Source: Astrocystis sublimbata (taxonomy: Eukaryota > Ascomycota > Sordariomycetes > Xylariales > Xylariaceae). From it: 64,000 bases of DNA. Shown here piece by piece: positions 11,413 through 23,052 of this stretch. The position numbers and the translations under genes are program-made. The notes beneath the pieces are model-generated. The model was not told the DNA's origin. It saw only the letters and a program-made list of their open reading frames with translations, and made no database searches. The DNA lies in contig JAJNNY010000091.1 in assembly GCA_022453515.1 (NCBI GenBank), forward strand, positions 53,230-117,229, in the 5' to 3' direction. Every line of letters begins with the position of its first letter. Within the stretch, counting starts at the first letter, position 1.

Positions 11413-14400
11413 ATGCCCCTTGCAACCAAAGATCAAGTCGAGCAGCCAGCAAATAGCCATAAGCAGAGCGCTCGTAGTCTTCTGCGCTCATGGCGTCTGC
11501 GGCGAGGCACCTCAGCTGGGTCATCAAGTGATGCAAGTATTCAACTTGCTTCAGAAGCTGCCAAAGGTCCGCTTGGTTTAAACACCCTGTTTGAGCCTTC
11601 AGAGCCAAAAGTCGACATAATTTTCGTAAGTGCTAGCAACGTGCATCTGTCGAAATACCTTTAACAGAACAAATAGGTTCATGGACTCCAAGGAGGGTCG
11701 AGAAAGACATGGTCACTTCACCCTACTGACCCCCTAACTTACTGGCCGAGTGAATGGCTACCTCTTGAGCCTGGCTTTCGCCATGCACGGATACACAGTT
11801 TTGGATACGACTCGGACTGGGGAAGAGCAGCTGCCAGCAAATTAACGGTTCACGACTTTGCGCTGGCATTGTTGGCAGATATCAAACATTCAAACGCTTT
11901 GAAACGCAATGGAAATGTGAGTATCGAAGTCAGGAGTTGACTCTCAAACACCAAATACTAAGATGTGCAGACTCCAATTGTGTTCGTTGCCCATAGCATG
12001 GGAGGACTTGTGATCAAGAAGGTAAGCTTATGCACTCAACCCAAGATAAAGTTGGGCGTTCTAACGATTCGATTGGAAAGGCATACCTACTCGCGACAAG
12101 GAACGAAACCTACAAAGACATTGCTTCTCGAATTCATACAATGTATTTTCTCGCCACGCCGCATAGAGGATCCAATTCCGCCGCATACCTCAACTCATAC
12201 TTGTCACTCCCATTACCAATCGGTGCAAAGTCCTTTGTCAAAGAACTCATGCCTAATTCCCAAACCGTACATGTGAGTATTATGGAGCAAGCAAAATCTT
12301 AGGACAACTCACTGAATTGGCACTAAGGATATTAATTTCGACTTTCGATACTCATGTGCGCATCTGAAGCTGTTTTCGTTTTTTGAGAGTAAGCCTATGA
12401 ATGGCATCATGATTGTTGAAAAGCAGTCTGCTATAATGGGTCGGTGAGTTCTGGAGGTCTCCTACTGGATCGGATCAGCTAACAACGAAAAGGGCTACCA
12501 AACGAGGAGGAGCAATATCTAGCGGCCGATCATCGACATGTGTGCAAATTTGACAGTGCTCAAGACCCGAACTACCTCATTGTAATGAGAAAACTTAAAG
12601 CCACCATCGAAGAAATACAACAAGATTGTGAGTTGTATCCGTAATAATCCGAGCATAATTACAGACTAACAGCCTTGCGGACAAACTCAAGTATACACAG
12701 GAATATCGCGAGCAGCTTGTTTCAATCTCAAAAGCATTTGAAAACGCACAGCGACCCCTTCCCGACCTCTATGCTACCCAAACGCCATCAAAGTACCACG
12801 AAGGTTCATGCCAATGGCTTACGAGAGATGAAAAGTTCACGAGGTGGTTAGACCCGGAGACCGAACTCGAAGCTAATAAACTACAATCAGATACCCAACG
12901 TGTCTCAGACTGCAGGTTTCTCTGGCTTTACGGGCCGCCAGGATCAGGAAAATCCATAGCATCAGGTCACGCTATCAGCTTTTTGGAATCCCACAACTTT
13001 GACGTTTGTTACTATTTCTTCAAAGCCGGGTCGAGTAGCACAGTGGCTATGCTATTACTCAGCTTAGCTTACCAAATGGCGGAGGCGAACCTTGAGATTC
13101 GCCATCAACTCTTCAATCTGATCAATCAAGGGGTCGTCGTCAACTGTAATGACTATCCTGTCATTTGGAATACGCTGTTCTTGGGATGCATTTTCAAGAC
13201 ACCGTTTCTTCAAACTCAATACTGGGTAATCGATGCCTTGGACGAATGCCCGCAAGAGTCTCGGAACAACCTACTTCACATGCTGATGAGAATCAACCGC
13301 GACCTTCCCATCAAGGTTTTCGTTAGCAGTCGGCCAGACAACAAGATGCAGCAGATGTTTGAGCATGAAAGGATACAATATGTCACTTTCCAAGCGGGAC
13401 AGCAAGCGTCATTACAGGATATCGCCGGATATCTACATTCAAGGCCAATTCTGGATCAGGCTATAGACACCCAGCCCCTCATCGATTTGATTCTCCAAAA
13501 GTCTGACGGTATCTTTCTTTGGGCCACACTCATGGTGGACAAACTGAACGATTGCTATAGCATTGAGGACATTGAAGCAGTCATCAAGGGTGTACCAGGT
13601 GAGATGAATACCTTCTATGCTGATATCATAGACCAAATTCAGAATTCACCGAATGCAGAGCTCGGGAAGTGCATCCTGAAATGGATCGTCAGTGCACCGG
13701 TGCCATTGTCAATTGATGAGTTAAGAGAGGCAATCAGATTTGACATCAAGCGGACTCTTCTTACCCCCGGACTCCAAACAGCATTGTCTCAAATTTGTCG
13801 AAATCTTGTGATAGTCAACGACGAAAAACAGGTTCAGCTAATGCATCAAACCGTTAGGACCTTCTTGACTTCCGAAGGCTCCAATTGCTATATATCGGAA
13901 CGTCTGGCTCATGAGAATGCCGCACTTGTCTGCTTGAACTACATGAACGGTTCGACATTTCAACCCCGCAACTACCGATTCGTCAATGCTGCCGACGCTG
14001 CATTTACTGCGTTCGACAAATATGCGATTCTCTACTTTGCTTATCACGTTGAACACAGCCACTCGATCTCGCAGCCTCTATTCACTGCTTTGATGAAGTT
14101 TACGGAAACTAAGGCACTGACATGGGCGGAGCGAGTGGCTGAGCTTGGAAACTTAAGCCCTATGATCAGGGTCATCAAAAGCTTACTGCAGTATCATGCG
14201 CGACGGCTAAAGGAGAGAGACTCAATCGACAATGGCATGGGCGTGCTAGGTTCTTGGTTGAACGACTTCACTCGCTTGGTCACGAATTTCGGTCCTAATC
14301 TCATCGATTCTCCTCGATCTATCTACGTGTCAATACCACCTCTGCTACCAACTTCCTCTATAATCTACAAAACATACGCTAGTCGTATGACCAAGCAAAA

Positions 14401-16510
14401 AGTCATCTGCACGACAAACAGCGAGTGGGAAGAGAGAGCTTCATGCCTACTGTTCTCCAGCGATGCCAAATCGGTCGCATCCAATTCCAGATACGTTGCT
14501 GTAGGTTTGTTGAAGAAACAGATCCGAGTATATGACCACTTGACGCTCGAATTGGTCGATGAGCTACACCATCCTGGGCCGGTGAGGAATCTAGCCTTTG
14601 GAAATCTCTCTGGAAGACTTGTATCTGGTAGTCCTAAAGCTATTACCGTTTGGTCAGCCGAAAGGAAAGAGCTCTGGACTGCTTCAGTTCCCGGGATGGG
14701 TCTTTTCCACTCGGTGTGCTTCAGCCCCGACGACTCGATCATCCTTGCGGTGACATTAGGGGATCCCAAACGAGTGATCACGTCATTCTCAGCGGATGAT
14801 GGATCGATAATCGGGACGATGCACCTGGCCCAAGATGATGCGGATTCGGAATCTGATGATGACAACCCGAGACGACCTCAGTGGATCCCCAAGGTGATCA
14901 CAATCTCACCACGTATAGGTTTGGCTGCGTTTGCCTACCGCAAAACGCATCTCACGATATGTTCCATCGACTATGAGCTCAACACCATGACACAAATTAC
15001 TCAGTTTGCCAAGGAGGGCTCGGAAGATGCAAGACTACCACCTCAGGTGTTGGATGTAGCATTCTGTTCCGCAACGGAGTACAGGTCGATGGCTATACTG
15101 TATGAAGACGGCGATCTCGTCACTGCAGAGCTTGATCATTACGACCAAGCTTCTCAACGACACATCTACTATGTCTTTGCACGAATCCTGGCTGCTTCGC
15201 CCGATGGTCGTATTCTGGCTGTCGGAGAAAACGACGGTTCTGTCTCGCTGTTCGCCTTCGAAACTCTGCAACGAATACAACGCATCCCTCATGAAGGTCA
15301 CGCCGCGAACATCGTCTTCTCTTCTAGCGGTCTCTGCTTGTATACCATCTATGGCAAGGCATGCAATGTGTGGGAACCCCCTTGTCTTCTGCTGCAAGAC
15401 CAATGGGACTTCGACCCGCCTGAGGTCGACGGCATTGACGAATTGCAAAAACGTTGGGACGATTCATCGAAGAGGGAAAAGAGAGAAAGGTTCATCCATT
15501 GCCTGATTCAAGCAGGCGATGACCCCTTTGTTTTCTGCGGCCGCGCAGATGGATCCATCACTGTCCATGATGTCAATACCGGAAATGTGACATTGGAATT
15601 TGTTGAGCACAAGTTATACGTCCGGCACCTCGCCTGGAGTCCCAAGCTCCAAATCCTCTACAGTACAGATGGCAGTCGATGCATTGCTACACAATTGTCG
15701 TACTCCAAAGGGGGCCAATGGAAGAAACTCGACCAACTGTTCAGCCATGAGGAGAAGGGCGTGATTACACAGCTGTTAGCAAAGCAGGACGAACCGGGCG
15801 CTTTGATATCTACCAGGACTTCGCAAACAGTGTGGTTAGCCGGTGCTTTTGTTTCTTACGATCTGTCCACAGCAGAGACAATATCCTCAGATGTCAATGC
15901 AACTTGGTCATTGCATCCCAATGACGTGAATCGATTGCTTCTCACAAAGAGCAACACTGTCCAGCTGTACTCGTGGGATGGGCTAAGAAAAATCGACGAA
16001 AGGCCTATCAGTTTAGATATTACCTCACAACCCGACTCCAGCACCACCAAGAATGCCGCGGCCAAGTGGATGTCTCGTCTTGGCCGAGACCACGTTGTAC
16101 GAACGATAAGCTTGGAGGGGTCCGAAGCTGAAACGGCCTTGGTAACATTCGAAAGCTCAAAGTTGCAATCGGACCCCATCGGCATGCCAATATCAGGGAT
16201 ATTGCACAGATTCCCGTGCGATATAAGGACTCTGTTAGGCATCTTGGGGTCAAAGGTCTTCTTCCTTACCAGGCGCGGCTGGGTCTGTTCATACAGTCTG
16301 AAGGGCTCCTCGAGTGGAATGCATTATGCGAGACATTTCTTCATACCCCCAGTTTGGCGGACAGGAAACTCTCTTATGATGCTCATAGTGTCAAAAAGCC
16401 ATATGGTCCTGGTGCACCGGAATGATTTGGTGATTTTGCAGAGGTTTTTGGACCTCAAGGATACTATGCCGTTAGAGGAACCCAGATTAGCCGACCGGGT
16501 ATCATATTGA
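11413..16510 (+). CDS. fungal NLR-like protein: alpha/beta-hydrolase (SesB-like) - NACHT-type NTPase - degenerate WD40
   Basis: About 1594 aa. Exons 11413-11625, 11677-11916, 11971-12021, 12081-12272, 12328-12439, 12493-about 12631 and 12673-16510. The N-terminal domain (about residues 65-300) resembles SesB/PGAP1-like lipases: VHGLQGG oxyanion-type motif, nucleophile elbow AHSMGG (11989-12006) and FLATPHRGS. A linker leads to KYHEGSCQWL, then the P-loop GPPGSGKS (12932-12955), Walker B VIDALDEC near 13226 and SSRP sensor near 13327, i.e. a NACHT/STAND NTPase with a winged-helix region. The C-terminal half has irregular WD40-like blades (for example LAAS..GRILAVGENDGSVSLF, ADGSITVHDVNTG). Such proteins act in fungal non-self recognition and regulated cell death. 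Splice phases around exon 6 are problematic: the strong GTGAGT donors would break the frame, so this copy may be mis-spliced or disabled. The start could also be 11374. Confidence 0.8.
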
Positions 16511-16788
16511 GGGTTGTGAACATTGATAAGAACCTAGATAATAATCTGCACTCCCAAGATTGCTTAAATATAGACTTGAGTTGTCTTTCATACCTGATAG
16601 TGAAGGCTGACTTGTACGGAGTATGTTGCATTCATTCACACTCGCTGTGAACGCTATATGATGCCAATATGCAATCCATCATGCCTTCCGAAACCATGAT
16701 CTCCAAAAACCGCCACGGAGCCTCTATCCTACAAACCTGCTCCTTATAAACCCTCACTAGGTAGGTAGGTAGGGAACTACCGCATACC

Positions 16789-18462
16789 TCACACCTGCCC
16801 CCCATCCTCCTCCTCCTCATCCCCATCCGCCCCCCTCTCCTCCGGCAAAAACCTCGTACTAACCGTGAACACCCCCGCAAGCCCAACCAGCACGACCCAG
16901 ACCAAATACCCCCCGAAGATCTGGCTCCCTGCACCAACCGCAAAAAGACTCGCAAACAGCGCCGGGCTAAAACTCCTCAGCCCACTACTCAGCGTCAGCG
17001 CCAGGGCATTCAGCATCCCCAACGTCTCATGACTTGGCGCCACGTCGTTGAGCGCAAGCTGCACGCCGGTGAAGGACATGCTAACGCCAGGCCCGAGAGT
17101 CAGCATCAGCGGCGCCAAAATCCAAAAGGCCACCACGCCTCCCTTCGTGCCGGGGCGTAATACAAGGTTGAGAAACGGCATGCCGCCCAGGAAAAACGGG
17201 TACGCGGCCCCGCAGACGCGCATGATGCCGTTGGTGCCGATGCGGCGGTGCAAAGGGGGGAAGACGGCGAGGAGCCAGACGGCTTGCGAGAGGCCGGTGA
17301 GGCCCATGAAGAGGGAAATTTGGAGGGGGGAAAACCCGAGCCCGCCGAGGGATACGCGCGATGCCCAGAATACGGGCACCACGGCGGTGTAGGCGAAGGC
17401 GAGGAGGGCGACGTGCCCGTAGTTGTAGAGCACGATGGCGACGCCGGGGGAGGAAAGGAGGGCGCGGGTGGAGAGGAGGGGGCGGGGGGTAGATTCGGGG
17501 TCTGCTTCTGTTTCCGCTTCTTCTTCCTCGGTGTTGGCGTTGGCGTTGGTATTAGTATTAATATTGTCGCCGGCACGCTGAGCTTTCTTCTTCAAACTCG
17601 GCAACGTCTCCTCAATACCCAGCGCACTCACCACCACCGCGCTCAGCCCCAGCACGCCAATGAGCAGACTACTCAGCGCATACGGGAACGTCTCAAAGAA
17701 CCACACGCCCCCAAACAAGCGCGGATACAGCCTCGCCGGATCGGCCAGCGCACCACCTAACAACGGGCCCACGAAGATCCCCAGATTGCCCCCCACAGCG
17801 AACCAAGAGAAAGCCACAGCCTGGTGTTCGCGGCCGCTGATCTCGGAAATCATGGTGCGCACCGTGACGATGCTCCCCCCAAAGAACCCCGCTGCGCAGC
17901 GGAAGAGAATCATCTGCGGAATGCTGCGCGCGAAGCCGAACAGGCCTGTGGAGAGCGATACTCCGACGAGCGAGAAGACGAGCACGGGCTTGCGGCCGTA
18001 GCGGTCGGCCAGACGGCCCCAGAGCACCATGACGAGCATCTGCGTCAGCGAGAAGAGCGACTCGATCAGGCCCGAGTAGAACCCCATGGCGGACTCGGGG
18101 ATCGCGCCGTGCCCGTTTAATAGCACCATTTCGTTGATGTAGGGGAAGATGCTGAAGAAGGCGATGGGCTCGAGGAGGCGCGCATAGCAGAGGAGGAGGA
18201 GCTGGGTTTTGGGGAAGGGGCGGGAGGGGAAGGGTTTGGGTTTGGATGGGGGCGTGGGTGAGGTGGTGGTGCTGGGAGGTGAGCTTGAGGGGGACGAGGC
18301 GCTTGAGATGACGGCTTGGGCGACTTTGGCGTCGCTGATGGGCGCTACAGGAGACGAAGACGCGGCGAGAAGGGGTGTCGTCTCCGTGTCTGGTGTGAGG
18401 CCATCGTCGTCTTCGCCCAAGCCGTGATTCAGCCTCTTCTTCGGGGGGCGATGAGTCGCCAT
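16789..18462 (-). CDS. MFS transporter, tetracycline-resistance/zinc-facilitator-like group
   Basis: Single-exon 557-aa membrane protein. The first 80 residues are hydrophilic and rich in Ser/Pro/Asp. TM1 starts around LLLLCYARLLEPIAFFSIFPYIN, followed by the MFS loop signature WGRLADRYGRKPVL and GGNLGIFVGPLLGGALADP in TM5. A long acidic, low-complexity central loop lies around residues 295-320 (Asn/Thr/Glu repeats), and six more TM segments follow. The overall pattern matches fungal relatives of plant zinc-induced facilitator and yeast YCR023C, 12-TM transporters of unclear substrate, often vacuolar. The C-terminus is acidic (DGDEEEEDGG). The start at 18462 fits the family; the 3' end lies 278 bp from the 3' end of the NLR gene (convergent). 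Codon usage is GC-rich and ordinary. Confidence 0.85.
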   Translation of the reverse strand: MATHRPPKKRLNHGLGEDDDGLTPDTETTPLLAASSSPVAPISDAKVAQAVISSASSPSSSPPSTTTSPTPPSKPKPFPSRPFPKTQLLLLCYARLLEPIAFFSIFPYINEMVLLNGHGAIPESAMGFYSGLIESLFSLTQMLVMVLWGRLADRYGRKPVLVFSLVGVSLSTGLFGFARSIPQMILFRCAAGFFGGSIVTVRTMISEISGREHQAVAFSWFAVGGNLGIFVGPLLGGALADPARLYPRLFGGVWFFETFPYALSSLLIGVLGLSAVVVSALGIEETLPSLKKKAQRAGDNINTNTNANANTEEEEAETEADPESTPRPLLSTRALLSSPGVAIVLYNYGHVALLAFAYTAVVPVFWASRVSLGGLGFSPLQISLFMGLTGLSQAVWLLAVFPPLHRRIGTNGIMRVCGAAYPFFLGGMPFLNLVLRPGTKGGVVAFWILAPLMLTLGPGVSMSFTGVQLALNDVAPSHETLGMLNALALTLSSGLRSFSPALFASLFAVGAGSQIFGGYLVWVVLVGLAGVFTVSTRFLPEERGADGDEEEEDGGQV

Positions 18463-19521
18463 GGTGGATGTAGTGTGTGTCAGTCAACCCCAGTTATCTC
18501 GCTCGTTTCTCACGCTTCTCATATCAAGTGACAAGTGACGAGTAGAGAAGAAGTGTGCTATTTCGAGCGGGAATTGTCGAATATCTTTTTGTTATAGAGA
18601 CGGGCTAGGTTAGTTACCGTGACGACGATTCCATCATAACGACAACCGGGCGACGAGACGACGACGACAGGCTTCGAAACGTGAACATGGATGGATGGAT
18701 GACTCGAAGTGTACGTGCTTGCGTAAGCCGAGCTGCCTGCAGGCAGGGAGGTAATGATCTCTCACTCGTCGAATTGAACCTTGAGGACGTTATCGTAGGT
18801 AGCATTGAGTTAAGTGCCGAAGCGGATGAGGACCCCTTCACGTATAAGCGCTAAGCCTTAGGCGAAGCGCTCACCTAGGCCTGCCCGCCATACGAAGAAT
18901 AAATGTCCAGTCTCAGGCCCACATGTATTGCTATGCGGACGTCTTTTGTTCGTATGCCCGTATGTTCGTTGGAGGTTTCCTAATATAGTAAGGCTTGGCT
19001 CAAACATTTACTACTAAAAAGCTACGTATCTGTCGATGTCGGACAGGCGCGCAAGGCAAGAGCCGACCGGTTTCATTGGAAAATCTGGGGGCCAGCTACA
19101 TCGGATCGTGGCACAATTTCAGAATTGATGACAACGATCTCTAATACATGTGATACAGCATAAGAATTTCATTGCGAGGGGACGGTCTTGGAGTAGTGAC
19201 CACGAGAAGGCTTATCTAGTGTTCCCGAGTCCGCTCTCCCCCGGGCTGTCAATGTTCAGTTCAAACATCGAACAAGTATTCTACACGGTCTTAGCATCAT
19301 AACGTATAAGTCCATGTGATAATGACAACGTAACAGTTGAAAAGAGGTGCTTGTCGAGGAACAGCAGATCCAGACCTCTCGTAGACATACCAAGCTGTCT
19401 GTCTATTTATAATGTACAACTATACATAAAGCATTGCTCAAATAGACCAACACCCAACGCTCATCTCCAAACGCTGTCTATGGTACAGTATACTCATACA
19501 AAAACATGATTCATTGCCTAC
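18463..19521. other. intergenic, no supported gene
   Basis: About 1.06 kb between the 5' end of the MFS gene (-) and the 3' end of SEN2 (-). Short frames only; no recognised domain, RNA or repeat. Confidence 0.5.
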
Positions 19522-21198
19522 TCAGTCACGATTTCTGTTACTGACCCATCGCCTGACATAGAACTCGCGTATCTTGTATCGCTTCAACAACGACGCCGGA
19601 TCCTCTTCCTCCTCCTCACCTTCTCCCGTCCTCGCAGGCGGCGGTATATCCACATACACTAGAACCATGGTCTTGAGAGCGTGAGACTGGACGCGGAGGA
19701 CAGAATGCAGCCAATGCCACGACGGTTGAGGTTGTGGTTGTTGCTGGCCTTGCGCTTGCCAGTATGGATCGGAGTAGGAAGGCAGGACGACGACGGCGAA
19801 CTCGGCATGCGAAAAGACGGGACCGCCGATGTACAAGAGCCAGTCGACGCCGAACTTGATACCAGAACGTGGAACCCAGCCGAGAGAGCGGAAGTGATGG
19901 TACACAGCATATTGGACGAGGAATGGGTCGTCTGGACGAACCGGTCGTGTAATCGCAGGGTGCGATGGACATGGCGGCTGGCAGAACTTGTGGAACAGCT
20001 CGCGACTGGTCAGAGTCTTTTGTGTGGAGGGATCGGTGACCGACAGGGCACCCAGCGCGAAAACAAGATAGAAAGCTTCCTCAGGGCTGAGTTGGAGATG
20101 TTCTCTATCTACGAGTGGTGGTGGACTCAAGCTGATGGGTGGCTCGGTTGTGACTGGGTCGACAGAGACCGGTTCGGCCGACTGAGGCAAGGCAGGGGTT
20201 CCGTTCGTCGCATCCCCGTTGACCATCTTGCCGTTACTTGGAGATGAGAGATACGGGCTGGGAGGATCGCCAAGCTGGAAAGTCGTCGACTCGACCTTAG
20301 GCGAGAAGCGAACACTCTTCCTCCGCTTGAGGGTGGATACAGCATGTTTCGCAACAGGTGTCGCGGGAGGGCTAGGAGGGCAGCCACCATCGAGTGTTGG
20401 GAAAGGAACCTTGTCAACCCCATTCACCACATGACCGTTGGACTCTTTCTCGGGAGTAGGAGGCAAGGGCATGTTGCTCATATGAGTCTCACTCTCGTTC
20501 GTTAGTCTACCAGGCGCCGACGACGACGACGACGATGACGCAAGCAGGTCTTGGTGGGAATTCGGCAGGGCGAGGAGCTCCTGAGGACCGACGGGCGCTC
20601 TCCAGGCTTCCTCCAGCCGTGTTCGCGCGATGGCCTCCTGCTCCTTTCTCGCACGATCCCACTTCATGGCCCTGCGTTCCTCGCGGCGCTGGTTGGTGAC
20701 TTGCTCGGCGACCTTCTTAGAGCCAGTGCCCTGTCGACTCTGCTCCCGCTTCAGCCAGTTGGGCTCGCTTCGACTGTAGCTTCCCTTGCCGAAGAAGCCG
20801 TGCTCCCAGAGCGCCCGGATGGACTTCGCATCGCGCACGTGTACCGACTGGGTCTCGGGGGACCAGTAGCCCTGGTGTATGACGGAGGGTTCGGCGGGTG
20901 GGGGGCGCAGGACTTGCTTGGCCCAGACCCAGAGCACGTGAAGGAGCGACAGTGGGTTGCTGGGGTGGAAGCTCGGTACGGGAAAGGTGCGAAGCGGCAC
21001 GGGCAGGGCGTAGATCTGATGGATCGACGGTTTCCTAGGTGCCGGTGGACGAGACGACCTGTCGTGCTGCTTTACTGCGGCGGCGGCGGCGGCCGAGTGT
21101 GGTCCCGAGTGCGATTCCGGGTGTGGTGCTGCCCCGGCTTGTTCAAGTCGGGGCGCGGCGGGCGCAGGTTTCTTGGCATCTGTCATGGCGGCTATCAC
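19522..21198 (-). CDS. SEN2: tRNA-splicing endonuclease catalytic subunit Sen2
   Basis: Single-exon 558-aa protein. The C-terminal endonuclease fold is clear: YAVYHHFRSLGWVPRSGIKFG, then the catalytic block LLYIGGPVFSHAEF with Y456 and H464 at the same 8-residue spacing as Y289/H297 of yeast Sen2, and K509 in HALKTMVLVYV. The conserved terminal RRWVSNRNRD is present. Sen2 cuts the 5' splice site of intron-containing pre-tRNAs in a heterotetramer with Sen34, Sen54 and Sen15. The N-terminal 350 residues are largely low-complexity, with HQIYALPVPLRTFPVPSF and GYWSPETQSV motifs typical of fungal Sen2. The yeast KR after the catalytic Tyr is IG here. A second in-frame Met (21186) could also be the start. 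All three catalytic residues are intact, so it should be functional. Confidence 0.93.
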   Translation of the reverse strand: MIAAMTDAKKPAPAAPRLEQAGAAPHPESHSGPHSAAAAAAVKQHDRSSRPPAPRKPSIHQIYALPVPLRTFPVPSFHPSNPLSLLHVLWVWAKQVLRPPPAEPSVIHQGYWSPETQSVHVRDAKSIRALWEHGFFGKGSYSRSEPNWLKREQSRQGTGSKKVAEQVTNQRREERRAMKWDRARKEQEAIARTRLEEAWRAPVGPQELLALPNSHQDLLASSSSSSSAPGRLTNESETHMSNMPLPPTPEKESNGHVVNGVDKVPFPTLDGGCPPSPPATPVAKHAVSTLKRRKSVRFSPKVESTTFQLGDPPSPYLSSPSNGKMVNGDATNGTPALPQSAEPVSVDPVTTEPPISLSPPPLVDREHLQLSPEEAFYLVFALGALSVTDPSTQKTLTSRELFHKFCQPPCPSHPAITRPVRPDDPFLVQYAVYHHFRSLGWVPRSGIKFGVDWLLYIGGPVFSHAEFAVVVLPSYSDPYWQAQGQQQPQPQPSWHWLHSVLRVQSHALKTMVLVYVDIPPPARTGEGEEEEEDPASLLKRYKIREFYVRRWVSNRNRD

Positions 21199-23051
21199 AC
21201 ATCGCGGTACCTTGGGGTTGTGTTAGCTGATTGCTCAGGGGCGCGATCGGACAAGCAAGGGCAGTTGACGAATGGACAATCCAGTGAGTGACAGGTTGGT
21301 TGGTTATTTGATCGCTCAGATACCGTTGTAGTCTATATTGTGACACTCATCGAGGTTTTTAAGCTCTAAGCACCAAATGTAAAAGTGTGTCATCACCGCG
21401 ACATGACCAACCAAACCCCCAGGTGGGCAAATGCATAGGCGGGGAAGCATAGTTGAAGCTATACCTGCTGTGTACGGGGGACACATTATGGTGAGGCTTA
21501 CCGTCTATAGGTAGTGATACGATGGCGATATTGTAACGGATGCGCGCCAAAACGAGGGATAAAGGCGCAGCAGGATGCTCGGATAGCTTCATCCAAAACA
21601 ATGTTGTGTGATGTGTGTGGCTGGCCTGGTGGTGGCAGGCGGATAGTACATAGCTCACATATTTCCAAAGGGAGCACGCGACCAAGATTGCATGAATCAA
21701 GCAAGCTGGATGTGGGAGGGCAGATTTTGTCGGTTGATTGGGGAAGTTGGCATGTTGCTCAAGGAAGAGAGAAAAAAATAGCTTAGTGGCGTGGCTCGGA
21801 GCTTATCAGGTCTCTGTAGTAGTGGGGCCCACTCAAGGAGCTCGGGCCTACTTTTATCTTCTATCGGCCGAGGAACCTGCCATGCTTGCCATGCAGTGTC
21901 AAAAATAAGTGAGATGTTTCCTCAAGCGGGCAAGCCTTAGATCACAGGGTTCTGCTTAATATCATAGTAACTATCGTAAACCATACAGCCTCGTTTTGAA
22001 CAAGGTCTAAAAAAGAGGGATGCTGATCAAATAAGAAATGTATATTGTAATTTAAACATGATTCTCTACCTAGGTAGTGGGGGTTTATTGTAATACAATA
22101 GAGTTGGTCCTATTTCAAAGGTTCTAAAATTGCATTTAATTTTGGCACCAGGTAGCCGGCTATGTGCTGGAGCTACATGTAGGTAACGGGCATGACAGGG
22201 TGGGGCTCACGCACCCAACTTGTGAAGGTGCCCCGCCTTTAGGGGCGAGCTTCCAGCGTTTGTTCCTGTCTAAGTGCGCTGGAACGCAAGCTTCAAAGCT
22301 GACCTCAAGGTCTCGAGGCTCAGTGTCTTCCCATCATTGTTTCCTTCGTCTCTCAACCTACAAGCTCGAGTAGGGACGAGATTCTGTTTGATCAATACGC
22401 GCATATTACTACGGTCTTTCTCCCGCATTGCTTCGGGTCACTCATGCCGCAATGACTCAATATGAGACCGACTGCCCACATTCCACGAACCCACCTACGG
22501 GCACTTACACCTGGACTTACACAGACACAGACACAGACTGGTGAAGTGGGTCGGGGTCTGATGATTTATTGACAGCGGCACATGCGCGGCTCCATCGCCG
22601 CGCCAGTTCATCGACTCATTCGCTCGACTTTGGTCGCTGAAAAAAAAATATGACGATGTGTTAAGCATGTCAACCACATTATGGACCCTCGCGCCTGGCC
22701 ACTTACTTACCTACCTTAATCTTCCCTAACTCTCTGCCTTCTCATAATAGGTATCCTACTAAGGCACATGAACACATAGCTAAGCTGCCCTGAGCACTGC
22801 CGTCACTCTTTTTACTCCGTCGCACTCTTTTCTCGTCTCAACTCATCTCATCTGACACCTACCTACCTACCTACACACAGTCACTCGCTCACTCACCGTG
22901 TGATCTTGCAGCCAGCAGTCTCATACAGTTCGGCATCTAGAGTTTTTGAGATATAAGATTTCCGTGGCCACCTTTTCCATCACGTACACAGACAAACGGT
23001 AGAGTCACTCATACCTACCTACCTACTTACATACTGCACCATGCGCCTCTG
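21199..23051. other. long intergenic region between SEN2 and ceramide glucosyltransferase
   Basis: 1.85 kb between divergent genes. Short unsupported frames only. The part next to 23052 is pyrimidine-rich with ACCT tetranucleotide repeats (about 22857-22875 and 23013-23030), typical of fungal promoters or 5' UTRs. The palindrome ACCTAGGT occurs at 22068-22075. Confidence 0.5.
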
Positions 23052-23052
23052 A
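23041..23052 (+). promoter_or_regulatory. minimal upstream ORF overlapping the ceramide glucosyltransferase start
   Basis: ATG CGC CTC TGA (23041-23052) encodes only Met-Arg-Leu. Its TGA overlaps the main ATG by one base (TGATG). The uORF start has a favourable context (CACCATG), so ribosomes would have to leak past it or reinitiate at the overlapping ATG. Whether the mRNA includes it is not shown. Confidence 0.5.
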
